DNA of 64,000 nucleotides, taken from contig NC_091262.1 of assembly GCF_042477335.2 (NCBI RefSeq), forward strand, positions 40,707,001-40,771,000, read 5' to 3'. Below the pieces are notes generated by a model. That model ran no database searches, had not been told where the DNA came from, and was given only the letters and a program-made list of their open reading frames with translations. This DNA comes from Ovis canadensis (lineage: Eukaryota > Chordata > Mammalia > Artiodactyla > Bovidae). The translations under genes were made by a program, and so were the position numbers. Every line of letters begins with the position of its first letter. Position 1 is the first letter of the stretch. Shown in pieces: positions 31,141 through 42,763 of this stretch.

Positions 31141-32005
31141 GAAATCCATGGCTTGCTCTGCAGGTTTTCTAACCTGTCTCTGGATGATGATCCACCCCTA
31201 CCTTTGTTTTTCTCATGAGTCTGCAATGCTGGCCTGCTTGGAGGGGGTTCCCTTCATCCTGCTCCACTTGACATCAGCTGGCACCAACTCACAGGCTGGA
31301 GGCTAGAACCACTGGAAGGGTCACTCACTCACACATGGATCACTGAGGTTGGCTGCTGGCTAGGAACTCAGCTGGAGCCATTGGCCTGGACACTTGGTGG
31401 CCACATAGGTAGCCTCTCCCTGTGGCCAAGACTTCCTCACAATATATGACTGGGTGTCCCCCGAGAGTGTGAGAGCCAGGTAGGAGCTTCATCCTTGATA
31501 TGACCTTATCTCCAAAGTTGAAGAGCATCACTTCTCTTATGCTCCATCAGTCAGAGCTGGCCCAGATCTGCTCAGGTTTAAGGGGAGGGAAAAGGCAGCT
31601 TGGGTTATTTTTGGAAAATATGGTCTATCACATGGCACATTTGCAAAACTCTTTTTGGCTGAGGTTGGAGAAGTGCTCCTAGCCGGGGTGGTACCCAGGG
31701 ACGGAGCAAATAAACAGACATGTGAAACTCCATGTGTGCTCAGTGTGCCAACAGAATAGACCAGCCTGAGTCTGAGAGGGTGAAATATACATGGCTGCCA
31801 TTTACCTCCCACGTGCCAAGCACCGTGTTGGTGTTAAGTGGACACTGTCTTCAGTAATCACAGTAATGTCTACAGAGCATGACATCATCCTGTTATATAG
31901 ATGAGAACACAGAGACCCAAAGACAGTAAGAAACTTGTCCAGCTGGTAAATGATACAAAGAGTGAGTCCTTTCTTCTGTGATTTGGTAGAGACCAATAGG
32001 CCAAG
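31141..32005. other. IL16-STARD5 convergent spacer, left part
   Basis: Mostly unique. A weak MIR/L2-like stretch (31815-31985) carries GATGAGAACACAGAGACCCA. No gene is seen. Confidence 0.45.
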
Positions 32006-32009
32006 ATGG

Positions 32010-32221
32010 GGCTTCCCCGATGGTTCAGCAGGTAAAGAATCTTCCTGCAATACAGGAGACACAAGAGACTTGGGTTCGATTCCTAGTTCGACTCCCTGCA
32101 GGAGGGCATGGCAACCCACTCTAGTATTCTTGCCTAGAGAATGCCATGGACAGAGGAGCCTGGCGGGCCACAGTCCGTGGGTTCACAAAGAGTTGGACAT
32201 AACTGAGCAACCAAGCATGTG
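32010..32221 (+). mobile_element. Bov-tA SINE
   Basis: GGGCTTCCCCGATGGTTCAG to GACATAACTGAGCAACCAAG. Confidence 0.9.
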
Positions 32222-32381
32222 CACAACAGGCCGAGATGCTTTTAAATGCAGACAGAACATTGTAGGGAAGCCACCTCTGTGTGCCTGATCAAAGGGATAT
32301 TTGGTTTGGTCATTACTTAGTGCCTGATTGTTGAGCTCAGGGCAAGGAAATTGATTAGCAACACCTAGTATCCCCTGACCA

Positions 32382-32522
32382 GGGTTTCTCTGGTGGCTCA
32401 GCAGTAAAGAATCTGCCTGCCAATGCAAGAGACATGGGTTTGATCTCTGGGTCGGGAAGCTCCCCTGGAGAAGGAAATGGCAACCCACTCCAGTATTCTT
32501 GCCTGAGAAATCCCATGGACTT
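32382..32522 (+). mobile_element. Bov-tA SINE, 3'-truncated
   Basis: GGGTTTCTCTGGTGGCTCAG to CTTGCCTGAGAAATCCCATG. The tail is absent. Confidence 0.85.
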
Positions 32523-33243
32523 GGTAACAGCAGTATGGCCCTACCAGGGCTTGGAGGCCAAAAGACTCCTGCTCCACCTTCCATAACCAAAGACAAGAAA
32601 AGACAAATGCCCAAGGGAGGGAAGGTTCTCCTCAAATCCCACTTGTAGGCTTGCTCCATCCAGAATCAATTCCAGAGTGCTTCCAGGGCCAGATTCAAAC
32701 TGCCTGGTTTCCCTGGGGCACATGAAATTTAACTCATGCAGGGGAAAAAGAAAGAAAAATGATTTGAATAAAAGAGACAACAAAAGGAATACTGAAAGTG
32801 TTTTTCCTTAAGGCTCATCTCATTTTTTAAACATCAAGTTGACGACTTTAAGGGGAAGGCTGGCACAGCACCATACATCCGGGGGTCTGTGGTACAGGAC
32901 TGAGAGGTCAGATACAACAAAGGGGCTGAGCCAGGTTTTGGGGGATCTCTGAGAGTGACCAGCAGAGGAAGGCTTTGGACAAAATAGTGTGTACCACGGT
33001 GCCCAGGCAGGGGCCCCTTCTGGTGGTCGGGGGCTCTTATGCACCTGCCGGAGAAGGTGTGCTTGGATGACAACAGCCCCACCCAAGTAGATGGAGGAGC
33101 AGGGGACCCAGGGCTGCCCCTGGAGACAAACGTTCCATTGGTGTCTTCCAAAGGAGCCCATGGGCTCCTGGGCTCTCCAGGGGTGTCCCAACAACTGCCC
33201 TTCTGCAGGAGCCACTGCGGTTCTCAGCCAACCAGCCAGGCTG
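32523..33243 (-). other. STARD5: Probable STARD5 3' UTR region
   Basis: No repeat is evident between the STARD5 stop and the truncated Bov-tA. Part of this should be STARD5 3' UTR, but no AATAAA or ATTAAA was found on the minus strand, so the end is not set. Confidence 0.4.
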
Positions 33244-33391
33244 TCAACCAAAGAATTTCTTCACTGCTTTCTCAAGGTTGGCGTAGAACCCAGCCATGCT
33301 GCAGGGGAAGAAGGAGTCCACCACGCCCTGCGGGAGGTAACCACTGAGGTCAGTCTGGAAGAACGTGACCAGGCTGGTTTTGTTTGGCTCC
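33244..33391 (-). CDS. STARD5: STARD5 terminal coding exon 6
   Basis: The acceptor is TTTTCACAG| and the stop TGA is the complement of 33244-33246. It encodes EPNKTSLVTFFQTDLSGYLP, QGVVDSFFPCSMAGFYANLE and KAVKKFFG, the C-terminal helix of the START fold. No clear AATAAA or ATTAAA was found on the minus strand downstream, so the 3' UTR end is not placed. Confidence 0.96.
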
Positions 33392-36300
33392 CTGTGAAAA
33401 CAAAAACAGGGCTGTTAGGTATCTAGAACTGAGGGACCCCAAGGAAGTGGTCCAAACCCAGGGATTTAGCTGGGTTCACTGCCCAGGGGTCCCCTCTGGA
33501 CCTGCTTCTTTTCAGGATGGAAGTGGGTCCTCTCAAGCATGCTTTCCTGGCCCCACATGGATGGCAAGTGAGGACGTGCCCCCATTTCCATCACAGCAAG
33601 GTCATTCATTCCCTGTGCCTGATTCACTCGGGAAAGTCTTCCAGAGAACTTACTCCAGTGCCAGGTCCTGGGAGAAAGAGAAATGATGCTGCCCTCCGAT
33701 CATTGAGGGCAGTGATTCTGCGAGAGGTCTGGCAACTCCTGGAGGTTCCTGACACCCTTTCAAGGGCTTTTCAAGGTCAAGGCTATTTTCCTCACAGCAC
33801 TAAGATGTGATTTGCCTTTTCACTCCCATTCTCTCAGCCTGTATTTTATTCTCACAAATTTTTCCCATGGCCAGCACAACAAAGGCATGGGTTTTGTGGA
33901 GACCAAGCATTTTTGTTTGTTTATTTATTTTTAATTTTTGGAGGCCACGCCTCACAGCATGTGGGATCTTACTTTCCCAGCCTGGGATCAAACCGGCATC
34001 CCCTGTATTGGAAGTACGGAGTCTTAGCCATTGGACCACCAGGGAGGTCCCTGAGCATTTTATTTGAATGGAGTTGTTAACTGCTTTGCTGCTGTTGGGC
34101 GGGGGGCAGTTTCCAAAGGCTCTTTGATGTGTGTATCACAACAGACTGAATGTAGAAGCAGATGTGAGCTTCTATTAAGCCTGACATTAATATTTCCTCA
34201 AATGTCAAACAAGACCACTCTCCACTATTTTTCTCTTTTGAAAAATATAGTTATTTTTCACAACAATATTTATTTATCGTGTAATTGCTGTTGTTGTTGT
34301 TCAGCCGATAAATCATGTCTGACTTTTTGCAACCCCTTGGACTGTAGCATGTCAGGCTTCCCTGTCCTTCACTGTCTCCTGGAGTTTGCTGAAATTCATG
34401 TTGAGTTGGTAATACTATCTAACCATTTCATCCTCCACTGTCCCTTTCTCCTTTTGCCTTCCATCTTTCCCAGCATCAGGGTCTTTTCCAATGAGTCACT
34501 TCTAATGAATGTATCATTATTTTAAAATGTCCCAGGTTTAATGTCAAATATAGTAAATATTGATGGATATAATCCACATGAACAAAACACTTTGATGCCC
34601 TGAATAATACTGAAGAGTGTAAATGAGGGCTTCCCTGGTAGCTCAGCAGTAAAGAATCCACCTGCCAATTCAGGAGATGTGGGTTTGATCCCTGGGTCGG
34701 GAAGATGTCCCGGAGAAGGAACTGGCAACCCACTCCAGTATTCTTGCCTGGGAAATCCCATGGACAGAGAAGCATGGAAGGCTACAGTCCATGGGATCAC
34801 AAAAGAATTGGACACAACTGAGTGACTAAACAGCAACAATGGAGACTTAGACCAAAAATACAATAACTAAGATCCTGCATGCTGCTTGGTATGGCAACAA
34901 AAATACCAAAAACCAGAACCTGTGAGAACACGGGGACAGGGCCATTTCTGGGCCTGACTCATGCTGTGCTCTCAGAATCATCCGTTAGGCCAGAGCATCT
35001 CAACCTCATTCCTCACTGAGGGGACACAAGATGAGCACCAGCAAGGGGACTGAGGGTGGTGACGGCTAAGCTCCTGGCTGCTCCCAGCTGGTGAAGCGCT
35101 CTCAGAACCCCAAGAAGACTGGGTGCCCAGACCCTACATGGCCAGCCTGTGACCCTGCACAGACTCCCCAGCCTCCCTGAGCCTCAGTTTCTTCATCTGC
35201 TACATGGGACCATGACACTTGCCCAGCTTGCCTACGACTAGAGGGAGAGTTCCCCACATCAGAAACAAGGACCCTTCCCCACAATTCTGAAGGTAGAAGT
35301 GGGCGGCAGAGGATGAGATGGTTAGATAGCATGACCAACTCAGTGGACATGAGTTTGAGCAAACTCTGGAAGATGGTGAAGGATAGGGAAGCCTGGTGTG
35401 CTGCAATCCATGGGGTTGCAAAGAGTTGGACACGACTGAGTGACCGAACAATACCACCACCACAATTCTTTCCCACATGCCAAAAGAACTTTGGCGTATT
35501 ACATCACTGATGTGTATATGTGGGGCTCTGTAACAGCAAGGCCTACAGAGGTGTAAGGCATTTTAATTATTGGGAATCATCATTAATGTTGCCATTGAGT
35601 AGAACATCCTCTGCCTTGGATAAAAAGGAGATCAAACCAGTCAATCCTAAAGGAAAGCAACCCTGAATATTCACTGGAAGGACTGATGCTGAAGCTGAGG
35701 CTCCAATACTTTGGCCACCTCATGCAAAGAGCTGACTTACTAGAAAAGATCTGATGCTGAAACTGAAGGCAAAAGGAGAAGGGGAAGGCAGAGGATGAGA
35801 TGGTTGGATGGTATCATCGACTCAACGGACATGAGTTTGAACAAACTCAGGGAGATGGTGAGGCACAGAGCGGCCCGGTATGCTGCAGTCCCCGGGGTTG
35901 CAAAGAGTCAGACACGATTGATCAACTCAGCAACAACAACAGGAGATCTTCAGTGAAGCCAGTGAGGTCTGGGCACGTCATTCATTCTAGGAGGTTGTCC
36001 TTACCCTGGCAGAGGCTCACAGAAACAACCACAGGGATAGTTAAATCCTCTCACGTAACCTGGATTCGGGGGACAAGATGGATGCTCCACATTGGCAGCT
36101 GGAAGAGAGAGTAAAGGGTCAGGGAGCTACAACTTCCGGCAATCGGGCCACAGTGGCTGAAGGGCCTTACCAGGCACCCAGAGTGTATGCAGACCAGTCA
36201 CCTGGAGCCTGAGCGCTCCCTACTGCCACCCCACTGTCCCTCACATACACATGCTCACACGTATGTGTGCTCACACAACTTCTGCACTCGCACGTGCACA

Positions 36301-39300
36301 CACACCCTCTGCAACCTGCCGGAGTATTAGAGGAAAGAATAATTCAGGGTCTTCTCTGGTGGCCCAGTGGAAAAGAACCCACCTGCCAATGCAGGAGAGG
36401 TGGGTTCAATCCCTGGGTCAGGAAGATCCCATGGAGAAGGGCATGGCAACCCACTCCAGTGTTCTTGCCTGGAGAATCCCATGGACAGAGGAGCCTGGCG
36501 GGCTACAGTTCAGGGGATCACGAAGAGTTGGACATTACTGAGCATACACACATGCAGGGAACTAGATTCCAAATGCCATAACTAAGACCTAGCACAGCCA
36601 AATAAATGCAATTTTTTTTTTTTTAAAGAACATTTCAGATGTCAGACTTAAGGGTAGAAGGAAGAAGGTCTCCGTCTCAAATCCCAGCCAACAGAGGTGT
36701 GGACATGCCACCACCTGCCCCTACATGGGATATTCAGGAGAGTAACCAGACTGGCGCTTTCTGCAGGAGGAACCGTAAAAAGTGCAGAGGCAGGAATTCT
36801 GCTCCTGACTGGAAATGGGGGAGCTGACAGCGCCACAGCCCTCTTGGGAAGGTGCTCCATGGGTGCAGGGGATCACCACACCCTGGGGTTCCCTTGAGCT
36901 AAATCACAGCCCACTTGTCTGGGGTATGAACTATGCAAGAATGAAAATGGGGTGCTGATGGAATCTGTGTCTTCAAAGTAAAATGACATGTGTGGATGCT
37001 CTCATCTCAGACCTCCCTGGCACAGAATCCCCCCAAACCTGACAAGGGGAAGGGAACATACCCCAGGCTGTGCATGCCTCAGGGATTTCTAGCTGGTGGG
37101 CTTTCTTTGAACAACTGGGTGGGTGTGGGGGAGACAGAGACCAGCAGCCCACTAACACCTTGAAGCAGGGCCACCATCACTCACCATTGGAACTGATGGT
37201 GCCGTCCTCGTACGTCCTGACCAGCACCAGGTCCACGAAGTCTCTGGGGGAAATAAGCTTCATGACGGCCGAGGGGGTAGTGGTTCTGCTGAAGAGCAGG
37301 GTCTGTCAGAGGAAAGAAGGGTCCAGCTGCATCTGATGGCCTGGCATCTGCTCCCTGCCTTGACTCCACTCAGAGCTCACCCACCCCCACATCCGGTCCC
37401 AATAAACCAGGCTCTGGAAGATGGGATCAGCACTGACAGCAAGGTGGCATTGTGACCTAGAGGGTCTGGAATGAACTTCCCCGGATGGAGGTGCCAGGGG
37501 TCACGAGAACATACCCAGTTTGCAGCATCTTGGGTTGTGACCTGGGCAACAAGGGCAGCACAAATGATGCAACAAAGAGCTGGCCTGCGGCAACTAAGAC
37601 TTAACTCAGGCAAAAATAAAACCAAATAAATATTTTTTAAAATAATTTTTAAAAGGACCATGAGAGTTGTCACTGATGGAGCACATAATAAGCGTCTGTC
37701 TGGACAAAGTTCTCCGTTGTTCAGTCACCAAGTCTTGTCCGATTCTGCGACCCCATGGACTGCCACACGCCAGGCTTCCCTGTCCTTCACTATCTCCCGG
37801 AGTTTGTTCAAACTCATGTCCACTGAGTCTATGGACAATGCTCTCAGTGGTCCCTCACAACTGAGAAACTGGTTTCACTTACCCATTTGACCCTGGCAGG
37901 GAGCACCCCTAGAACTTCACCCAGTCTCAGAATATTCCAAGTTCATTCCCCCACTTTACAAGCCAAGGACCCCTCAAGCCCACACGTTATCCCATGGTTC
38001 CCCTACTCCAGCAGGACCTGGGCCCCTTCAGGGTCACGTGATCAGGCCCCAGGGTGGGACAGTCCCAGGGAGAGCCTACCCCATTATTCACTTAACATGT
38101 GTCAATCACTCAGTTGTATCTGACTCTTTGTTACCCCATGGACTGTAGCCTGCCAGGCTCCTCTGTCCATGGGATTCTCCAGAATACTGGAGTGGGTAGC
38201 CATTCCCTTCTTCAGAGGATCTTCCCAACCCAGGGATTGAAGCCAGGTCTCCTGTATTGTACGCAGATTCTTTTCCATCTAAGTCATCAGGGAAGCCCAT
38301 TCACTTAATATTTGTGAACTAAATGTGCTCACTTTTTAAAACTTAAACTTATTTTAAAAGGAAGCTATTTAACTGCTGGAAATGAAAAAGAAGGTATCAT
38401 TTGGCATAAACAAAAGACAACTGCTACACACACACACAGACACACATGCGGAATTCGTGGGTTCTGATTCTGAGCCTGAGGACAGCTGTCTGTCATAATG
38501 GAGATTTCCAAGGTGTCAGCGGCCCATCAGCCCCTGAGACTTTCTCTTTGAGTTATCAGAGAGATTGAAGGCTTGAAATGGAGTGACCTCACTAGGGGTG
38601 ACTGAAGTTCATCTTCGACTGTTAAAGACCTTGTGCCCCACCCTTCATGAAACACTGACATAAACTCCTGTGATAATGAACTGAAATGTGAATTCTTGGT
38701 GAAGGTTAAGAACACTTGGTTCCTGCCGATCAAGTAGTAAAGAATTATGGCTTGAGGTTTCATAACACCTGCTATAGAAGCACCCAGGAGGGCACTAGGT
38801 CCACAGATGTCAAAATCAAGGCACCATTAAAAAGAAAAAATAGCAACATTTCCTCAAGGCAACTTTTTCATTTCTTTTGGCTATGTCTTTTTTTTTTCCT
38901 CCTTAACTTCTATAATCAAAATGAGGTGGATTCTTAACACTATGGGACTTCCCAAGTGGCTCAGTCTGCCAACGCAAGAGACCCAGGTTGGACTCCTGGG
39001 TTGGGAAGGTCCCCCGGAAGAGGAAATGGCAACCCACTCCAGTATTCTTGCCTGGGAAATTTCATGGACAGAGGAGCCTGGCGGCTACAGTTCATGGGGT
39101 CATAAAGAGATACAACCGAAGCATCTTAGCACACACACACACATGCTTAACACTACAGAGGATCCCAGGGCAGGACCAACTAGATCTCTACTGTCCAAAT
39201 GGCAGCCACAAGTTCCACATGGCTATTTAAATTTACACTGAATCATGAAAATTATATAAAATTAACTATTTCTTCAAACTAGACACCTTTCAAATGTCTG

Positions 39301-41254
39301 CGGCCACTTGGGGCCAGTGGCTACTGTATTGAACAGCGCTGTTGTAAAATATTTTCATCACAGCAGAAAGTTCTACTGGGCAGCACTAGGCTAGATACCA
39401 CATGTTTTATCAGCAGAGAAACTGGCGTCCAGAATTTGCCCCCGGCACAGTCTCACAGCTGGCAGAGGATCCTGAGTCTTTGGCCAGGACTCATTATCAC
39501 GGTCTCATCAAGGGGCAATATTTCAAACTAGAGCTGATGCGTCCAATCCAGGCTGCTTCACCATTCTCAGAGCTCACATTCACTCTGCACTCCTACCTTC
39601 ATTAGCCACTGCAGGGTTCTCTCAGCTCTGTTTAGGGCAGCTCTACCTCTCTGGGTCTCACTGTTACATACCTATACCTGGGCTGAGGCTGGGTTTAAGT
39701 GTTGAGCAGTGTGCAACCTATTTGCTGGGCACTCCCCTTGCCTAAGGGCTTTCCAGGTGCCACAATGGTAAAGCATCCACCTACCAATGCAGGAGACGCA
39801 AGAGAGGCAGGTTCAATCCCTGAGTCGGGAAAAATTTCTTGAGAAGGAAATGGCAACCCACACCAGTATTCTTGCCTGGGAAATCCAATGGACTGAGGAG
39901 CCTGGCTGGCTACAGTTGCAAAGAGTCGGACATGACTTAGCAACAAAACAACAACAACCCCTTGCCTAAAGGTGTCACTGACCCTTCACAGAGGGGACAG
40001 AGTCAGCTATTGTCTCTGGTTAATAGTGCTTGGAAAGACTTACATCAGTGAGGCTTTCAATAATTTCAAAACTGTTCACATTCTCATCCCACTGAGCTCG
40101 TAAAGTCCCAGCAAGTGGCTTCACGCAGTCCCACACCTGCTCTGGTGTCCCGTTCACAATGCCTTCTCCTTTGTACCTGTAGCACAAAGAGCAACATGAC
40201 CCCAAGGCAACAACCAAACGTCTATCCTGGGATTACACAGAAGGACTAGAAGCCATGTGTGCCACTCTTCAAGACAGCCTTGCAGAGAAGGAGCTGACAT
40301 CTACCGGCCCACCTCCCCATGGGCCTGCAGAAACTGACGGACACTAAGCTTTCACAAGAACACAACTTGAGGAAATGATTTAGTTAGATGCAGAAGCTTT
40401 TCCGGAGGATGACTGGCAAGTTGATTCCAGGTGCTAGGATGGACTGCCGTCTCAAAGGAAGCAAACCCACAGAAACATCAGGAGAGGTGTGACACCCTGA
40501 GGAGCTCTGAGCAAGGCACACACTTACAGGTTCCCTGGAAACTCCACAGATGGCCTCCAGGAAACTGAAACTCCGTTCTGTCAAAAGGCACAGAATCGCA
40601 CAATTTTAGAGCTAGAAGGGCTTTTGGGAGATAGAGCCCGATCCCCTGTTTTATGGAAGAAAAGTCAAGAGCCTCAAGAGATGCAAGTCTCCAAGGTGAG
40701 ACCCAACTGATTCGTGACAGAGTGGGGACTAGTCCTAACAAAGCTGCCTCCAGAAGGATGCGATGGACAAAGGGATATCATGTGGCTACTCGAAGAGCTT
40801 TAGAGCACTGGACATTTTCAAATCACTTTAAAAACCACCATGCATCTTGTTTCCTCGGACAATTTAGGTCTGTTTGGTGCTTCCCACTCCACCCTAACCA
40901 TTTGCCAGCAGGTGACCTTGGCTAAGTCATTTAGTGAAAGGGACACAGGCTCATCTCCTAGGGGTCACTGTGTGCACAACTGGCCCTATATTTTTTTAAA
41001 GGAAACAACCCCCAGTGGAATCTCCTCTTCAATCTAGCTCCAGGGGATAGAATGCAGAAAAACTCTCGGGAGAGGAGGAGCCTAGGGGCTTCTGAGACCC
41101 CAGCCCTAGGGAGCAAAGACCCCACGACCCCTTTCTGCCCCCGTTCCTCACTCACGCCTTCCCGGCAAATCTTCCAGCCTGACTTGTCTCGCCGGTACTG
41201 GAGCATCTTCTCCGCCACCGCCTCGCTCACCTGCGCGGCCGTCGCAGGATCCAT
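33244..41254 (-). CDS. STARD5: STARD5, START-domain lipid carrier, complete
   Basis: Complement of joined exons 41156-41254, 40528-40577, 40044-40176, 37185-37302, 36005-36098 and 33244-33391: 642 nt, ATG to TGA, 213 aa, equal to human StAR-related lipid transfer protein 5. All five introns are GT-AG and all phases fit. The protein is almost only a START domain, a helix-grip fold that encloses one hydrophobic ligand. Recognisable blocks are MDPATAAQVSEAVAEKMLQY, NGVSVSWRPSVEFPGN, GTPEQVWDCVKP, KLISPRDFVDLVLV, CPPNPGYVRGFNYPCGCFCE and TDLSGYLPQGVVDSFFP. No signal peptide or membrane segment is visible, so it is cytosolic. By family knowledge it binds bile acids and, in some reports, cholesterol, and is raised by ER stress. 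It ends KKFFG where human ends KQFHE. Confidence 0.97.
33915..34051 (-). mobile_element. CHR-2-type SINE in STARD5 intron
   Basis: TTTTTAATTTTTGGAGGCCA to TGGACCACCAGGGAGGTCCC in reverse. Confidence 0.8.
34287..34507 (-). mobile_element. BovB LINE 3' end
   Basis: TGTTGTTGTTCAGCCGATAA to CAGGGTCTTTTCCAATGAGT, the complement of the BovB 3' end. Confidence 0.85.
34627..34836 (+). mobile_element. Bov-tA SINE
   Basis: GGGCTTCCCTGGTAGCTCAG to GGACACAACTGAGTGACTAA. Confidence 0.92.
35288..35455 (+). mobile_element. BovB LINE 3' end
   Basis: GGCAGAGGATGAGATGGTTA to CACGACTGAGTGACCGAACA. Confidence 0.85.
35617..35943 (+). mobile_element. BovB LINE 3' end
   Basis: AAGGAGATCAAACCAGTCAA, GGAAGGACTGATGCTGAAGC and an AACTCAGCAACAACAAC tail. 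It ends about 60 bp from the STARD5 exon at 36005. Confidence 0.9.
36005..36098 (-). CDS. STARD5: STARD5 coding exon 5 (residues 134-164)
   Basis: This 94-nt exon lies between CTCTTCCAG| and CCAGG|GTAAGG. It encodes ANVEHPSCPPNPGYVRGFNY, then PCGCFCEPLPG. The cysteine-rich NYPCGCFCEPLPG loop matches the STARD5 family. Confidence 0.95.
36350..36557 (+). mobile_element. Bov-tA SINE
   Basis: GGTCTTCTCTGGTGGCCCAG to TTGGACATTACTGAGCATAC. Confidence 0.9.
37185..37302 (-). CDS. STARD5: STARD5 coding exon 4 (residues 95-134)
   Basis: This 118-nt exon lies between CCTCTGACAG| and CCAATG|GTGAGT. It encodes TLLFSRTTTPSAVMKLISPR and then DFVDLVLVRTYEDGTISSN. The ISPRDFVDL block is a START-domain hallmark. 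Human has TLCVSRTSTPSAAMK here. Confidence 0.95.
37712..37836 (-). mobile_element. BovB LINE 3' tip
   Basis: TTGTTCAGTCACCAAGTCTT to AAACTCATGTCCACTGAGTC. Only about 125 bp. Confidence 0.8.
38098..38301 (-). mobile_element. Bov-tA SINE
   Basis: AATCACTCAGTTGTATCTGA to AAGTCATCAGGGAAGCCC in reverse. Confidence 0.9.
38943..39145 (+). mobile_element. Bov-tA SINE
   Basis: GGGACTTCCCAAGTGGCTCA to CAACCGAAGCATCTTAGCAC, ending in a short (CA)n run. Confidence 0.88.
39188..39392 (+). mobile_element. hAT-Charlie MITE remnant (MER5/MER1 type)
   Basis: CTACTGTCCAAATGGCAGCC at the left, GGCCAGTGGCTACTGTATTG and AACAGCGCTGT at the right, then AAAGTTCTACTGGGCAGCAC. It is an old nonautonomous element. 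Confidence 0.6.
39737..39959 (+). mobile_element. Bov-tA SINE near STARD5 exon 3
   Basis: GGGCTTTCCAGGTGCCACAA to GACATGACTTAGCAACAAAA with a CAACAACAACC tail. Confidence 0.9.
40044..40176 (-). CDS. STARD5: STARD5 coding exon 3 (residues 50-94)
   Basis: This 133-nt exon follows GTGCTACAG| and ends GAT|GTAAGT. It encodes YKGEGIVNGTPEQVWDCVKP, then LAGTLRAQWDENVNSFEIIE and SLTD. The GEGI/WDENV pattern is typical of STARD4/5/6 START domains. Confidence 0.96.
40528..40577 (-). CDS. STARD5: STARD5 coding exon 2, 50 nt
   Basis: This very short exon lies between TTTTGACAG| and AACCT|GTAAGT. It encodes NGVSVSWRPSVEFPGN and the first two bases of Leu50. It is easy to miss by ORF scanning and was found from phase and family similarity. 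Confidence 0.95.
40600..40765 (-). mobile_element. Possible MIR/L2 remnant
   Basis: CCCCTGTTTTATGGAAGAAA and GTGACAGAGTGGGGACTAGT resemble the conserved middle of MIR/L2 3' ends. Weak. Confidence 0.3.
41156..41254 (-). CDS. STARD5: STARD5 coding exon 1 (residues 1-33)
   Basis: The ATG at 41254 opens MDPATAAQVSEAVAEKMLQY, then RRDKSGWKICREG, followed by donor GGC|GTGAGT. An upstream in-frame ATG at 41386 exists in an open frame, but the MDPA start matches the family and lies in the expected place below the GC-rich promoter. Confidence 0.96.
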
Positions 41255-41339
41255 TGCGCCGAAAGATGCGCGAGGCCCGGGGGTCGCAGGCAGGATGTGC
41301 GGTTGCGGCCCGGCACTTGGGTTTGGGAAGCCGGAAAAC

Positions 41340-41430
41340 CAGGGCCTGGCGTGGAGCCTAGAGTCCCGCCCCAGCCCCGCCCCCAATCTAGGATTGGTTT
41401 AGACCGTCTGATAGGTCCCGCCCTACTCTG
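41340..41430 (-). promoter_or_regulatory. STARD5: STARD5 TATA-less GC-box/CCAAT promoter
   Basis: Some 85-170 bp above the STARD5 ATG lie three GC boxes (41365-41372, 41375-41384, 41417-41423). A minus-strand CCAAT box sits at 41393-41397 and a plus-strand CCAAT at 41383-41387. No TATA box is seen. This is a typical broad housekeeping-type promoter. The CCAAT boxes on both strands leave two-way transcription possible. Confidence 0.75.
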
Positions 41431-41639
41431 AGATTAGCAGGGCCGGAGATGGACCGGCCCGGCAGCGCACACTACGCGCTCAGCCTGGGCTGCTCCAGGG
41501 CGCCCCCGGCAAGGTCCGACGGGATCCGCCTTTCGCCGGTCCCAGCTCAGGGAGGGGCTTGGGGGCGCCGGAACTTGGGAGGGCCGGTGGTGGAGAGCCA
41601 AGAGGGCGGGAATAGGTCTTGGACGACATCGTAGGCTTG

Positions 41640-42225
41640 TGAAAGCATAGTGGACTTTTGTCTTGAGTGCGCAGAGGCTTTCTGGCAGGGTAGATGATGG
41701 TGAAATTTCCATCAGATATTCCTTTCTAGGGCGGCTGTTGTAGGGGTGGGAGAGGCAGTGTGCGCAGAGACGGGGCTGGGGTTGGGGGGCACTTAGGAAG
41801 CTGCAGCGGTCATGGGAGAGATGGGGTAGCCTGGAGCAGGGGGTGCTGGTGCAGGTGGAGGGAAGAGGACCCTCGGAAAGTGTTTAGAAAGCTGGAACAT
41901 AGAGATCTCTGTGACAGATGGTGGAGACTGGAGGAGTAGAAAGCTCGTGACTCCCACCTCCTGGCTTGAGCCGCTGGTAGCTTAACTGAGAGGGAGACCA
42001 GAGACAGGGTTGAGTGGAGATATGGTGCGTTCATTTCTGGTCTTATTCAGTAGGAGGTGCCTGAAAGACCTTTAAGGGATGTCTGGGAGACACTGGGATG
42101 CGCTGGCATCTGGGACAGAGCTGGGCTCAGCTAAGAGATCGCAGAGTTCTGGGCCTCTGGTGGTGTCCACCTTGAAGGGGTGAGTGGGATCACATCCCCT
42201 CAGCTCCGTTCCTCCTTCACAGCGC
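41640..42225. other. Upstream of STARD5, no feature recognised
   Basis: This is GC-rich to G-rich unique DNA next to the CpG island. No second gene is visible on the + strand. Confidence 0.45.
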
Positions 42226-42389
42226 AGTTGTTGTCGTTTAATCGCTAAGTCGTGTCCAACTCTTCTGCGACCCTGTGATCTGTGGCCTGCCAGGCTCCTC
42301 TGTCCATCCGATTTCCCAGGCAAGAACACTGGAGTGGGTTGCCATTCCCTTCTCCAGGGAATCTTCCCCACCCAGGGATGGAACCCAAG
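42226..42389 (-). mobile_element. Bov-tA SINE, partial
   Basis: TTTAATCGCTAAGTCGTGTC to CCCACCCAGGGATGGAACCC in reverse. It stops where the next copy starts. Confidence 0.85.
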
Positions 42390-42618
42390 TGCAGCTGCTG
42401 CTGCGTGTGCTTTAGTTGTATCCGACTCTTGCAACCCCATAGACTATCAAATCCCATAGACTGCCTGCCAGGCCCCTCCATCTATGGGATTCTCCAGGCA
42501 AAAATACTGGAGTGTGTTGCCATTTCGTTCTCAAGGGGATCTTCCTGACCCAGGAATGGAACCTGGGTCTCCTGCATTGCAGGCAGACTGTTTACTGACT
42601 GAGCTACAAGGGAAGCCA
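42390..42618 (-). mobile_element. Bov-tA SINE
   Basis: GCTGCTGCTGCGTGTGCTTT to GAGCTACAAGGGAAGCC in reverse, with a small internal duplication around CCCATAGACT. Confidence 0.88.
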
Positions 42619-42763
42619 CTGAGCCACCCCCGGGACCCCCTTTTCAGAGCTATAACCAACTAAATATTTGAAAAGATCAATACTGAGATCAGTTTTCATT
42701 TTCTGTTTTGGGTGCATATTGTTTCACCTCGTTTGTTTTTTTTTAAATGGTGTAAAGAAAATG

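Larger units (their letters stand above)
41130..41640. promoter_or_regulatory. CpG-rich island over STARD5 exon 1
   Basis: This stretch is much richer in CG dinucleotides and GC than the AT-rich, CpG-poor DNA around it. It covers STARD5 coding exon 1, its 5' UTR and promoter, and about 200 bp further upstream. It is the only obvious CpG island in the window. Confidence 0.75.

Noticed and set aside
41449-41634. 61-codon + strand open frame in the CpG island
   Set aside because: GC-rich DNA favours open frames; no motif or similarity, and no evidence for translation.
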